Of a stretch of 64,000 bases of DNA, positions 1 to 8,215 are shown piece by piece. The position numbers and the translations under genes are program-made. Positions within the stretch are counted from its first letter, which is position 1. Every line of letters starts with the position of its first letter. The notes below the pieces were generated by a model. The model was not told where the DNA came from. It saw only the letters and a program-made list of their open reading frames with translations, and made no database searches. Location: assembly GCA_904420565.1 (NCBI GenBank), contig CAJFVV010000024.1, forward strand, positions 27,111-91,110, read 5' to 3'. This stretch comes from Candidatus Pseudoscillospira faecavium. Its GTDB lineage: Bacteria > Bacillota > Clostridia > Oscillospirales > Oscillospiraceae.

Positions 1-20
1 AACCCGGGAAGGAGTCCCGT

Positions 21-1109
21 ATGAAGATTGACATCAAATCCCTGAGCGAATCTGAATTGACGGTACAATTGCGGGAATTGGGAGAGCCCGCTTTCCGGGG
101 TAAACAGATTTTTGTTTGGCTACATAAAGGAGCAGTTTCTTTTGATGAAATGAGTAATTTGTCAAAATCACTACGAGAGCTGCTTAAAGAGCGTTATTTT
201 ATCACTGTACCACAGATTGAGCGCAAACTTGTGTCCAGGATCGATGGAACGGTAAAATATCTGTGGCGTTTGCGGGATGGTAATTGTATTGAAACGGTAT
301 TTATGAAATACCGACACGGAAACTCTGTTTGTATATCTACGGAAGTGGGCTGCAAAATGGGGTGCGTGTTTTGTGCTTCCACGAAGGCCGGATTTATTCG
401 CCGGTTGACACCATCAGAAATCTTGGATCAGGTGCTTTTTACACAAATCGATGCTGGCGCACCCATTTCCAATATTGTTTTGATGGGCATCGGTGAACCG
501 TTGGACAATTATGACAATGTCATCAAATTTTTAGAACTGGTCAATCATCCCGACGGGCTGAATATTGGAATGCGGCATATTTCGCTGTCTACTTGTGGTT
601 TGATAGAGCAAATGGACAGGTTGGCGCAAAGTAATTTGCAATTGACCCTTTCCGTTTCGCTGCATGCTCCGGACGATGCAACGCGCAGTCGATTAATGCC
701 AATCAATCGGGTGGCCAATGTAGAAATGCTGATGAAAGCGTGCCATGCTTATTTTCAAAAAACAAAAAGAAGAATTTCTTTTGAATATGCCATGATTGAT
801 GGGATGAATGACAGCAATTGGCAGGCAGATCTGTTAGCAGAGCATTTGAAAGGAATGCCCGGGCATGTGAATTTGATCGGATTGAATCGCATCAAAGAAA
901 GCCCGCTTCAGCCAAGCCGGCGCATGAGCGTATTTCAAAAACGCCTGGAGCAGCACAGTGTCACTGCGACAGTGCGGCGAAGGCTGGGCACGGATATTGA
1001 TGCCGCCTGCGGACAGCTGCGTCGCAGTGCAATGGAAACCGGCAAAGAAAGGAATGAGGTGATGCGCAATGAGAATTTGGCAAAAAACAGATCAGGGCGC
1101 AATCCGTAA
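21..1109 (+). CDS. rlmN: 23S rRNA (adenine2503-C2)-methyltransferase RlmN
   Basis: Radical-SAM methylase that modifies A2503 of 23S rRNA, and A37 of some tRNAs in characterised members. The 362-residue product has the usual family length. The radical-SAM cysteines lie in CKMGCVFC near residue 112. The C-terminal catalytic cysteine lies in DIDAACGQLRR near residue 330. The ATG is preceded by AAGGAG. The last 41 bases overlap the phosphatase gene, so the two are translationally coupled. In Bacillus subtilis rlmN also lies directly upstream of prpC-prkC-rsgA, and that order is kept here. Confidence 0.96.
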   Translation: MKIDIKSLSESELTVQLRELGEPAFRGKQIFVWLHKGAVSFDEMSNLSKSLRELLKERYFITVPQIERKLVSRIDGTVKYLWRLRDGNCIETVFMKYRHGNSVCISTEVGCKMGCVFCASTKAGFIRRLTPSEILDQVLFTQIDAGAPISNIVLMGIGEPLDNYDNVIKFLELVNHPDGLNIGMRHISLSTCGLIEQMDRLAQSNLQLTLSVSLHAPDDATRSRLMPINRVANVEMLMKACHAYFQKTKRRISFEYAMIDGMNDSNWQADLLAEHLKGMPGHVNLIGLNRIKESPLQPSRRMSVFQKRLEQHSVTATVRRRLGTDIDAACGQLRRSAMETGKERNEVMRNENLAKNRSGRNP

Positions 1110-1815
1110 AGAAAATCAGGACGCTTATGCGGTCAGAGCAATAAACGGGTATACGTTGGCGGTGGTCTGTGATGGCATGGGCGGTGCCAGAGCCGGGGCG
1201 GTAGCATCATCCGTCGGGAGCCAGACTTTTATAGATACATTGTCGCAGTCCCTTGTGCCGGAGCTTACAGAAGAACAACTTTGCACTGCTGGTTTAACAG
1301 CTGTTGAGAAAGCGAATGCTGCTGTTTATCAACGCTCTCAGCAGGAAGAAAGCTGCCGCGGCATGGGAACCACATTGGTAGCTGCTGTATGCAAAAAAAA
1401 TAAGGCATTGTTTTTAAATGTAGGGGACAGCCGCGCATATTTAATCAACGAAAGCGGTATTCGTGTTGTTACAAGAGATCATTCCTGGGTGCAGGATATG
1501 TTGGAAAACGGGGATATTACAGAAGATGAAGCGCGCAAACATCCAAATCGGAATTTAATCACCCGGGCATTGGGAACAGAAAAGACCGTATGCTGTGATG
1601 ATTTTTCCGTGGAACTTGCAGAAGGCGATTTTATTCTGTTGTGTTCTGATGGTTTAGTCAATACCGTCGGCGACCAGGAAATGCTATATGAGGTTATTCA
1701 CGAAAGCAATATTGACACCTGTTTGGATCGAATGATGGAAATTGCAATGGACCGCGGCGCGCCGGACAATGTAACGATGGTGCTGCTGAAGTATGAAAAG
1801 GAGGCGGAAGCGTAA
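1069..1815 (+). CDS. prpC: PP2C-family Ser/Thr protein phosphatase PrpC/Stp
   Basis: Soluble metal-dependent phosphatase that reverses phosphorylation by the Hanks-type kinase encoded next. The 248-residue protein shows the PP2C metal-binding motifs in order: an N-terminal RKENQDA segment, DGMGG near residue 37, GDSRAYL near 124, SDGLVNT near 195 and GAPDNVTM near 230. It overlaps rlmN at its start and prkC at its end. That tight coupling of phosphatase and kinase is typical of Gram-positive prpC-prkC loci controlling cell-wall, translation and spore-germination signals. Confidence 0.95.
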   Translation: MRIWQKTDQGAIRKENQDAYAVRAINGYTLAVVCDGMGGARAGAVASSVGSQTFIDTLSQSLVPELTEEQLCTAGLTAVEKANAAVYQRSQQEESCRGMGTTLVAAVCKKNKALFLNVGDSRAYLINESGIRVVTRDHSWVQDMLENGDITEDEARKHPNRNLITRALGTEKTVCCDDFSVELAEGDFILLCSDGLVNTVGDQEMLYEVIHESNIDTCLDRMMEIAMDRGAPDNVTMVLLKYEKEAEA

Positions 1816-1816
1816 C

Positions 1817-3808
1817 ATGGATGCATATATCGGCAAAACGCTGGATGGCCGCTATGAAATTTTAGAAGTGATCGGAACGGGCGGTATGGCGATCGTATAC
1901 AAGGCCATGGATCACCGCTTGAACCGGCAGGTGGCTGTAAAAGTACTCAAAAGTGATCTCGCGCAAAATGCAGACTTCCGCCGGCGCTTTCATGACGAAG
2001 CCCAGACGGTGGCTATGCTGTCCCATCCTAATATTGTATCGGTTTATGATGTTTCCCACGATGGAGACGCCGAATACATGGTTATGGAGTTGATTGATGG
2101 TATCACGCTCAAACAGTATATGGAGCGGCGTGGTCAGCTGAATTGGAGGGAAGCCCTTCATTTCATTACCCAAATTATGAAGGGCTTGGGGCACGCACAC
2201 AGCCGTGGTATTATTCACCGGGATATTAAGCCGCACAATGTGATGATTCTGCGCGATGGCAGTGTGAAGGTTGCTGATTTTGGCATTGCATATTTGATTG
2301 CTTCTGCTGACAATACGCTGACACAAGAAGCTTTGGGCTCAGTGCACTACATTTCTCCGGAACAGGCAAAAGGCGGCCATACCGATGCAAGAACAGATAT
2401 TTATTCCGCTGGTGTTGTGCTTTATGAAATGCTGACAAACCGACTTCCCTTTGAGGGAGACAGTGCGGTGTCCATTGCCATTCAACATATCAGTTCAGTT
2501 CCGCTTTCCCCCAGAGAAATCAATCCTGAAATTCCTGAGGCATTGGAATTGATTACCATGAGAGCCATGGCGCCGGACATGGAGAAGCGTTACCCATCTG
2601 CGGAAGCAATGCTGCACGATTTGGATGAATTTCGTAAGAATCCCAGCATTAATTTTGATTATGTGCTGTCGGATTTTGCAGTACACGAAACCAGTGAACC
2701 TACCCAATACCTTGCTGCGGATGAACTTCCAGAACGACAGCACCGGCAATACCTTGCGCGGCACGAAGAACACCGTGTGGCAAGAAATGCTTATGATGAG
2801 GATGATTACGAGGAAGATGAATATCCTTCTGTCAGCCGCCGCAGAAAGAACAAGAAATGGATGGCAGGGGCGATTATTGCAGCTGTTGCCGTCATTGCAG
2901 TTTTATTTATTTTCATTTTTTCCAGTTTTATGGGAGGCGGGCAGGAAGAATACACAGTGCCGAATTTGCTGGGAAAAACCCTGGAAGAGGTCCAGGCTGA
3001 TCCGGAAATCACAGAGAATTATTCCATTGAAGTATCCAGTTCTGAATTCAGTGATGAATATGAAGAGGGGCAAATTATGTCCCAGGATCCTGAGGGCGGC
3101 CGCACAAAGAAAGGACCTAAAGATGAGCTTCATGTGATTACCGTTGTGCTCAGTGCAGGTCCCAAAACCGATGTTATGCCGGATTTGACAAAAGATTACA
3201 ACCAGACCAGCGCTACAAGGCTTCTGCGGGAAATGGATCTCAATCTAAGTATTGTAGTTGAAGAAGAATACAGCGATGATGTGGAAGCGGGCGCAATTAT
3301 ATCAACAGATCCTGTTGCTGGCACAGAGCTGCAAAACGGAGATACCGTAACATTGGTGATCAGCCTGGGCCCTGAGATCAAAATGGTGACAGTGGATTCC
3401 TATATTGGCATGAATATCGACACAGTCCGGTCGCAGTTGAGCGGTTTGTCCATTGGCACTGTTACAGAAGCTGAGGATGAATCTGAAGTAGGGACGATCC
3501 TTGAGCAAAGTCTCGATGTGGGCACTGAAGTTGAGGAAGGCACAAAAATTAATTTTGTTGTTTCCAAAGGAATTGAAGAACCGGAACAGCCGACAACAGG
3601 ATCTGTGAGAAAATCCTACGTATTGCCAGAAGGAGAAGGAACCGTCCATGTAGTGATTTCTGTCGGTAATGAGGTGCAATTTGATAGTTATGTCGATAAA
3701 TCTCTGGGAGAGATTACTTGCACATTAACGGGAACCGGCACGCAGGATGTTTACGTTTACTTTGATGGTGCTGTGCGGTATTCGGAAACGATTGATTTTT
3801 CATCATGA
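1817..3808 (+). CDS. prkC: PASTA-domain Ser/Thr protein kinase PrkC
   Basis: Membrane kinase that senses muropeptides or lipid II and phosphorylates cell-wall, translation and germination targets. Kinase motifs appear in order: GTGGMA glycine loop, VAVKVLK lysine, HRDIKPHN catalytic loop, DFGIA, and the HYISPEQ activation-segment end. One transmembrane helix follows a KNKKWMAG stretch near residue 345. The extracellular part holds three PASTA repeats, starting with VPNLLGKTLEEV, and a short non-PASTA tail. An in-frame ATG at 1793 exists, but its codons encode the AAAGGAGGCGG ribosome-binding site of the ATG at 1817. I therefore start the gene at 1817. Confidence 0.95.
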   Translation: MDAYIGKTLDGRYEILEVIGTGGMAIVYKAMDHRLNRQVAVKVLKSDLAQNADFRRRFHDEAQTVAMLSHPNIVSVYDVSHDGDAEYMVMELIDGITLKQYMERRGQLNWREALHFITQIMKGLGHAHSRGIIHRDIKPHNVMILRDGSVKVADFGIAYLIASADNTLTQEALGSVHYISPEQAKGGHTDARTDIYSAGVVLYEMLTNRLPFEGDSAVSIAIQHISSVPLSPREINPEIPEALELITMRAMAPDMEKRYPSAEAMLHDLDEFRKNPSINFDYVLSDFAVHETSEPTQYLAADELPERQHRQYLARHEEHRVARNAYDEDDYEEDEYPSVSRRRKNKKWMAGAIIAAVAVIAVLFIFIFSSFMGGGQEEYTVPNLLGKTLEEVQADPEITENYSIEVSSSEFSDEYEEGQIMSQDPEGGRTKKGPKDELHVITVVLSAGPKTDVMPDLTKDYNQTSATRLLREMDLNLSIVVEEEYSDDVEAGAIISTDPVAGTELQNGDTVTLVISLGPEIKMVTVDSYIGMNIDTVRSQLSGLSIGTVTEAEDESEVGTILEQSLDVGTEVEEGTKINFVVSKGIEEPEQPTTGSVRKSYVLPEGEGTVHVVISVGNEVQFDSYVDKSLGEITCTLTGTGTQDVYVYFDGAVRYSETIDFSS

Positions 3809-4698
3809 TGAGTCGCGGAATTATTGAAAAAGCACTGAGCGGATTTTACTATGTCAATACCGGCCGGCAAGTGATAGCCTGTCGGGCCCGAGGAAAATTC
3901 CGCAAAGACAAAATTTCTCCGTTGGTGGGTGATTGGGTCCAAATTCAGGAGCTAAATGACGGGACTGGCTATGTGGAAGCCATTGAGCCGCGCAAATGCT
4001 TTTTTGTACGGCCGTCTGTTGCCAATATTGACCAATTGATAGTGATTGCATCTGAGGCCATTCCGTGCAGTGACCCGTATTTGATCGATCGTGTGTGTGC
4101 GATTGCCGAACTGAAGGGCTGCGGCGTTGTTATCTGCATTAATAAATGCGATCTGTCCAGCGGTGAGTCACTGGCGCGCATTTATGAGCAGGTGGGATAT
4201 CCGACGGTACGTGTCAGTGCACAAACCGGTGAGGGCATAGCACAGCTGCGCGCCTTAATTTCCGGGAAAATTTCCGCTTTTACAGGGAATTCAGGTGTGG
4301 GCAAATCCAGTATTCTCAATCGTTTGCACCCTGATTTCGGCATTGAGACCAATGCTGTCAGCGATAAATTAGGGCGCGGAAAGCACACTACGCGGCATGT
4401 GGAGTTGTTCCGTTTGGATGAAACAACCTTGGTAGCAGATACGCCCGGCTTTTCTTCTTTTGATACGGCGGAAATGAATTTGGACCTGAAAAAAGTTCTG
4501 CCAGAAACCTTTCGTGAATTTGTTCCTTTTCTGAATCAGTGCCGCTTTGTTGGGTGCAGTCATACAAAGGAAAAAGGGTGCGCTGTTCTGGAGGCTTTGA
4601 AAAACGGAGAGATTGCTCCATCGCGTCATGCCAGTTATGTGAAGCTTTATGAAGAATTAAAACCGCTTAAGGAATGGGAAGTCCGGAAAAATTCATAA
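3805..4698 (+). CDS. rsgA: Ribosome small-subunit-dependent GTPase RsgA (CpgA)
   Basis: Circularly permuted GTPase that assists late 30S subunit maturation. An N-terminal OB-fold segment is followed by the G4 motif NKCD near residue 113, then G1 GNSGVGKSS near 165 and G3 DTPGFSS near 214. This permuted order defines the YjeQ/RsgA family. The C-terminal zinc knuckle is visible as CRFVGCSH followed by GC. The start overlaps the prkC stop by four bases (ATGA). A strong terminator follows, so this is the last gene of the rlmN-prpC-prkC-rsgA unit. Confidence 0.95.
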   Translation: MMSRGIIEKALSGFYYVNTGRQVIACRARGKFRKDKISPLVGDWVQIQELNDGTGYVEAIEPRKCFFVRPSVANIDQLIVIASEAIPCSDPYLIDRVCAIAELKGCGVVICINKCDLSSGESLARIYEQVGYPTVRVSAQTGEGIAQLRALISGKISAFTGNSGVGKSSILNRLHPDFGIETNAVSDKLGRGKHTTRHVELFRLDETTLVADTPGFSSFDTAEMNLDLKKVLPETFREFVPFLNQCRFVGCSHTKEKGCAVLEALKNGEIAPSRHASYVKLYEELKPLKEWEVRKNS

Positions 4699-4705
4699 GA
4701 GTAAA

Positions 4706-4732
4706 AGAGGGATCGAAGGATCCCTCTTTTTT
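4706..4732 (+). terminator. Intrinsic terminator after rsgA
   Basis: A perfect 9-bp stem (AGAGGGATC with GATCCCTCT, four-base loop) is followed directly by a T run. It closes the rlmN-rsgA operon and separates it from the sporulation genes downstream. Confidence 0.9.
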
Positions 4733-4818
4733 CTTTGTGTTCTCCATAGGATAGGAACGGGAAAGTCGTTTCCTGTATATACTGTTATAGAACAAAAACG
4801 CGCAAGGGAGAGGATGCT

Positions 4819-4968
4819 ATGTGTGGTAGAAATCTTTTTTTCATCGGCCTGTGCGCGCTGGCCCTGGGTCTTGGTATTTTAATCACAGCGATATTTCCCG
4901 TTGGTGCGCTGTTGTTCTTAATTGCGTTTTTGCTGATTGCATGCGGCATTGGCTGTATGCGGCGGTGA
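4819..4968 (+). CDS. Small hydrophobic membrane protein (49 aa), unknown function
   Basis: The ATG is preceded by AAGGGAGAGG and the reading frame runs 49 codons to a TGA. The product begins MCGRNLFFIG and is almost entirely hydrophobic up to a C-terminal CMRR. It would form one hairpin of two transmembrane segments, broken near a Phe-Pro-Val at residues 26-28. It ends 25 bases before spoVM and probably shares a transcript with it. I do not recognise the family. A role in the mother-cell or spore membrane is suggested only by its neighbours. The good ribosome-binding site and coherent membrane composition argue that it is real. Confidence 0.55.
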   Translation: MCGRNLFFIGLCALALGLGILITAIFPVGALLFLIAFLLIACGIGCMRR

Positions 4969-4993
4969 GAGTGAAAGGAGATCGTGTTCCAAT

Positions 4994-5065
4994 ATGAAAA
5001 TTGTGGTTGTCAAGTCCCCGAAATTTCTTTGCGGTGTATTAAAGAGAATTTTTCATATCAAATGA
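4994..5065 (+). CDS. spoVM: Stage V sporulation protein M, SpoVM (23 aa)
   Basis: Tiny amphipathic protein that binds the convex forespore membrane and anchors the SpoIVA coat basement layer. The frame encodes 23 residues starting MKIVVVKSPKF and ending HIK. It aligns without gaps with the first 20-odd residues of B. subtilis SpoVM as I remember it: Met1, Lys2, Lys7, Pro9, Lys10, Phe11, Leu12 and Gly14 coincide, and the helix that follows is similar. AAAGGAG lies 13 bases upstream of the ATG. In B. subtilis spoVM also lies a short distance downstream of rsgA. Two genes downstream here is spoIVA, whose product SpoVM recruits. Ordinary ORF calling misses it because of its length. Confidence 0.88.
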   Translation: MKIVVVKSPKFLCGVLKRIFHIK

Positions 5066-5071
5066 ATAAAT

Positions 5072-5117
5072 CTCCCCCAATGTTCATAGGTTGGACTGGA
5101 ATTGAACATTGGGGGAG
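5072..5117 (+). promoter_or_regulatory. 15-bp hairpin that buries the sipL ribosome-binding site
   Basis: A perfect inverted repeat (5072-5086 with 5103-5117, 16-base loop) begins six bases after the spoVM stop. Its 3' arm contains the GGGGGAG of the GGGGGAGGAC Shine-Dalgarno sequence of the next gene (ATG at 5125). There is no T run after it, so it is not a typical intrinsic terminator. It should block translation of the SPOCS/LysM gene unless opened, and it may also stabilise the short upstream transcript. Confidence 0.8.
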
Positions 5118-5124
5118 GACAAAT

Positions 5125-6666
5125 ATGGAATTTGAACTTAAAAAGGAAACCCTGCGCTTTTATGAGTTCAGCACGGTTTCAAGCGCTGTTCACGAAGAAT
5201 CCACAGAAACCATCGTTCCGGATTATTGCCCGGATATTGCCCGCATTATTGATGCCAGCGGCAAGGTATTTTTGCGCAGCAAAGATATTCAAGGGGATAA
5301 GGCCATTGTCACGGGCTCTGTAAAAGTCACTGTGCTTTTTACACCAGAAGGTGAAAATGGAATTCGCAATTTGGAATTTGCACTCCCTTTCAATACCTCG
5401 GTTGTCAATCAGGAGTTTGATCGCTGCCAATGTCTCTTTGCAAAAGTCTGTGTGCAAAGTATTGAAACCAGGAGCATGAATCCACGCAAAATTTTTACCA
5501 GAGTCTTACTGACTGTTCAGCTGCGTGGCCTGCGCCATGCAGAAGCGGCTTTTTGCAGCCATATTGCAGCGGATACATCGCTGGGGATTGCGCAGATGGA
5601 GCAGGAAGCTGAGTTGAACCTGATCACGGCATATTCTGAGAAAGATTTTACATTCACAGATGAGATTGCAGTGCCTTCTGTGAAGGATGCTGTACAGGAA
5701 ATTTTGCTTTCCAGAATGATGCCAAGTGTGCAGGAAACCAAGATTTTTGGTACTAAATTGATCATCAAAGGAGTTCTTTTGGCAGAATTGCTTTATCGCA
5801 CAGAACAGCAGGGGATTACGTCTGTCAGCACAGAACTGCCCTTTTCACAGATTATGGAGATTGATGAGGTTCCGGAAACAGCTTCACCAACAATTGTGCT
5901 GCAATTGTCCGGAATGGATTATCATATCGGCAGCGATGAAAACCCGGACGATCGGCATCGTGTGACAATTGCTGTTTACTTAAATGCACAGGCATATCTG
6001 CGCTGTCCGGTTTCCTTCCACTGCATATGCGATGTTTACAGCACGGCTTATGATGTAACACCGGATTTAGCAAATTTGCAGTGCACAGGCAAAATTGATG
6101 TAATGAATCTGCGCCAGAGTATGCGCCAAACCATCGAGGTGGGCGTAGTGCCCTCAACGGTTTTGTCCGCAGCAGTTTCCTTTGATGATGTGAATATCAG
6201 TCGGGAAGAGAATACTGCCGTGTTGCAGACCATGGCCCATGTCAAAATTTTGTTTCTGGACGAGGGCAATGTGCCGCTTGTAGCGGAGCGTCAGCTGGAA
6301 TGCACCTGCAGAACAGAAGTTCCCTCTGATCTGCAGTGCACAGCGCAGGTACAATATGGGGGAGACCTGTCTACTTCTATTTCAGCAAGTGGGATTGAAG
6401 TGCGTTTTTCTGCAGATTTTACGCTAGAAGCGGCGGAGCGGAAACAGCTGTTGGGGCTGACAGGATTGACGGTAGACACGGAGCACCCAAAAGATACCAG
6501 CCAGATTCCGTCTATTGTACTGAAGCTGTTTGACGAAGATGAAAGCTTATGGGAAATTGCAAAGCGCTATTCCACCACAGTGGATGTGATCCGCTCGGCC
6601 AACGACATGCCGGAGGATTGTACCTGCGGTGCCGGGCAGATGCTGCTGATTCCACGCAAGCGGTGA
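5125..6666 (+). CDS. sipL: SPOCS (DUF3794)/LysM spore coat morphogenetic protein, SipL-like
   Basis: Probable functional counterpart of Clostridioides difficile SipL and Bacillus SpoVID: a protein that binds SpoIVA and lets the coat encase the forespore. The 513-residue product has an N-terminal SPOCS-type region with the signature VPDYCPDIARI near residue 30. A second SPOCS-like region follows in the middle. A C-terminal LysM domain (about 465-511) contains SLWEIAKRYS and ends LLIPRKR. A longer frame opening at GTG 4984 overlaps spoVM and lacks the conserved N-terminus. The ATG at 5125 follows GGGGGAGGAC. It lies between spoVM and spoIVA, which fits the assignment. Confidence 0.85.
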   Translation: MEFELKKETLRFYEFSTVSSAVHEESTETIVPDYCPDIARIIDASGKVFLRSKDIQGDKAIVTGSVKVTVLFTPEGENGIRNLEFALPFNTSVVNQEFDRCQCLFAKVCVQSIETRSMNPRKIFTRVLLTVQLRGLRHAEAAFCSHIAADTSLGIAQMEQEAELNLITAYSEKDFTFTDEIAVPSVKDAVQEILLSRMMPSVQETKIFGTKLIIKGVLLAELLYRTEQQGITSVSTELPFSQIMEIDEVPETASPTIVLQLSGMDYHIGSDENPDDRHRVTIAVYLNAQAYLRCPVSFHCICDVYSTAYDVTPDLANLQCTGKIDVMNLRQSMRQTIEVGVVPSTVLSAAVSFDDVNISREENTAVLQTMAHVKILFLDEGNVPLVAERQLECTCRTEVPSDLQCTAQVQYGGDLSTSISASGIEVRFSADFTLEAAERKQLLGLTGLTVDTEHPKDTSQIPSIVLKLFDEDESLWEIAKRYSTTVDVIRSANDMPEDCTCGAGQMLLIPRKR

Positions 6667-6681
6667 GGAGGAAAAAACGAT

Positions 6682-8160
6682 ATGGAAACGGAAAAAATCT
6701 ATGAAGATATTGCCCGGCGCACTGATGGGGATATTTATATCGGCGTGGTTGGGCCTGTTCGGGCGGGAAAGTCCACATTCATCAAACGCTTTATGGAAAC
6801 CCAGGTGCTGCCCAATATTGATAATGTCTATCGGCGGGAGCGCGCCAAGGATGAATTGCCGCAAAGCGGATCCGGACGCATGATTATGACAACGGAACCC
6901 AAATTTGTTCCCGAAGAAGCAGCAGAAATCAAACTGGATGGCGGTGCCTCCTGTTCTGTGCGCCTGATTGACTGTGTGGGCTATTTGGTAGACGGTGCTG
7001 TGGGGCAAACGGATGAAGATAAACCACGCTTGGTCACAACCCCGTGGTTTGACCACGAGATTCCCATGACAGAAGCCGCTGAGGTTGGTACCAGAAAAGT
7101 CATTGCAGAACATTCCACTATTGGGATTGTGGTTACTACAGACGGAACCATTACTGATATTCCGCGTTCCAGCTATGTTCCGGCGGAAGAGCGGGTAATT
7201 CATGAGCTGCAGGAGATTGGGAAACCTTTTTTGGTGCTTCTGAATTCCGCGGCGCCGGAATCGGAAGTCACACGGGCGATTGCCGAAGAGATTCAAGATA
7301 CTTACGGCGTACGCTGTCTTGCGGTCAATTGCCAGACGCTGAATGATGCAGATGTGGCGGCCATTCTCAAAGCGGTGCTTTATGAATTCCCCATGCGGGA
7401 ATTGGACCTTTTCCTTCCGGCCTGGATCGATGCACTGGAATATGCACATCCCATTAAAAATGATATTTTTACTGCAATTAAAAACGGAACACGGGAGATC
7501 CGAAAAATCCGTGACGCGGAAGAAGCGGTGCTGGCTTTGGCGGAAAGTGAGCATATCGACACTGCAGCAATCACAGGAATCGCCCTTGGCACCGGAGTGG
7601 TGCAGGCCTCCATTTCGCTTCCCAAAGAATTGTTCTATCAAACACTGAGTGAACGGTCCGGTTTTGCTGTGGCGGATGACGGCGATTTGATGACGCTTTT
7701 AACAGACTTGGCAGGTATGAAAAACGAGTATGATAAAGTGAAGGATGCCCTGCAGGATGTCCGTGAAACCGGTTATGGCATTGTTTCCCCCAGCATTGAT
7801 GAGCTCAAACTGGAAGAGCCGGAAATTGTGAAACAAGGCGGCCGCTACGGCGTGCGTTTGAAAGCAAGCGCACCTTCTATCCATATGATTCGGGCAGATA
7901 TTGAGACCTCTGTTTCCCCAGTGATCGGGAATGAAAAGCAGAGCGAAGAGATGATGAATTATTTACTGGAAGAATTTGCAGGAGATACCAGCAAAATTTG
8001 GCAGAGCAATATTTTTGGCCGCTCCTTCCACGAACTGGTGAGCGAAGATTTGCAGGGCAAACTCAAACGCATGCCGGACGACGCCAGAAAAAAACTGCAG
8101 GAAACGCTGCAGCGCATTATCAACGAGGGAAGCGGAGGGCTGATCTGCATTATTTTGTAA
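6682..8160 (+). CDS. spoIVA: Stage IV sporulation protein A, SpoIVA
   Basis: ATPase that polymerises on the forespore surface to form the basement layer of the spore coat. The 492-residue length is standard. The N-terminus METEKIYEDIARRTDGD is strongly conserved and is followed by the Walker A loop GPVRAGKST near residue 25. The far C-terminus GGLICIIL matches the conserved tail that contacts SpoVM in Bacillus. GAGGAGG precedes the ATG. It follows the sipL-like gene by 15 bases and is probably in the same mother-cell transcript. A terminator follows. Confidence 0.97.
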   Translation: METEKIYEDIARRTDGDIYIGVVGPVRAGKSTFIKRFMETQVLPNIDNVYRRERAKDELPQSGSGRMIMTTEPKFVPEEAAEIKLDGGASCSVRLIDCVGYLVDGAVGQTDEDKPRLVTTPWFDHEIPMTEAAEVGTRKVIAEHSTIGIVVTTDGTITDIPRSSYVPAEERVIHELQEIGKPFLVLLNSAAPESEVTRAIAEEIQDTYGVRCLAVNCQTLNDADVAAILKAVLYEFPMRELDLFLPAWIDALEYAHPIKNDIFTAIKNGTREIRKIRDAEEAVLALAESEHIDTAAITGIALGTGVVQASISLPKELFYQTLSERSGFAVADDGDLMTLLTDLAGMKNEYDKVKDALQDVRETGYGIVSPSIDELKLEEPEIVKQGGRYGVRLKASAPSIHMIRADIETSVSPVIGNEKQSEEMMNYLLEEFAGDTSKIWQSNIFGRSFHELVSEDLQGKLKRMPDDARKKLQETLQRIINEGSGGLICIIL

Positions 8161-8162
8161 TC

Positions 8163-8215
8163 AAAAAACACCTCTCAAGGATGCATAAATTGCAGTCCTT
8201 GAGGGTGTTTTTTTA
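8163..8215. terminator. Bidirectional terminator between spoIVA and the Crp/Fnr gene
   Basis: A long stem (AAACACC plus CTCAAGGA pairing with TCCTTGAG plus GGTGTTT, one bulged T) is flanked by A and T runs. It can therefore stop both the spoIVA transcript and the convergent regulator transcript. Confidence 0.9.

Noticed and set aside
1-20. Small hairpin CGGGA/TCCCG around the rlmN ribosome-binding site
   Set aside because: Only five base pairs with the SD exposed in the loop. Not convincing as regulation.
4984-5124. N-terminal extension of the sipL-like frame from a GTG at 4984
   Set aside because: It runs through spoVM and the hairpin in another frame, and the conserved N-terminus begins at 5125.
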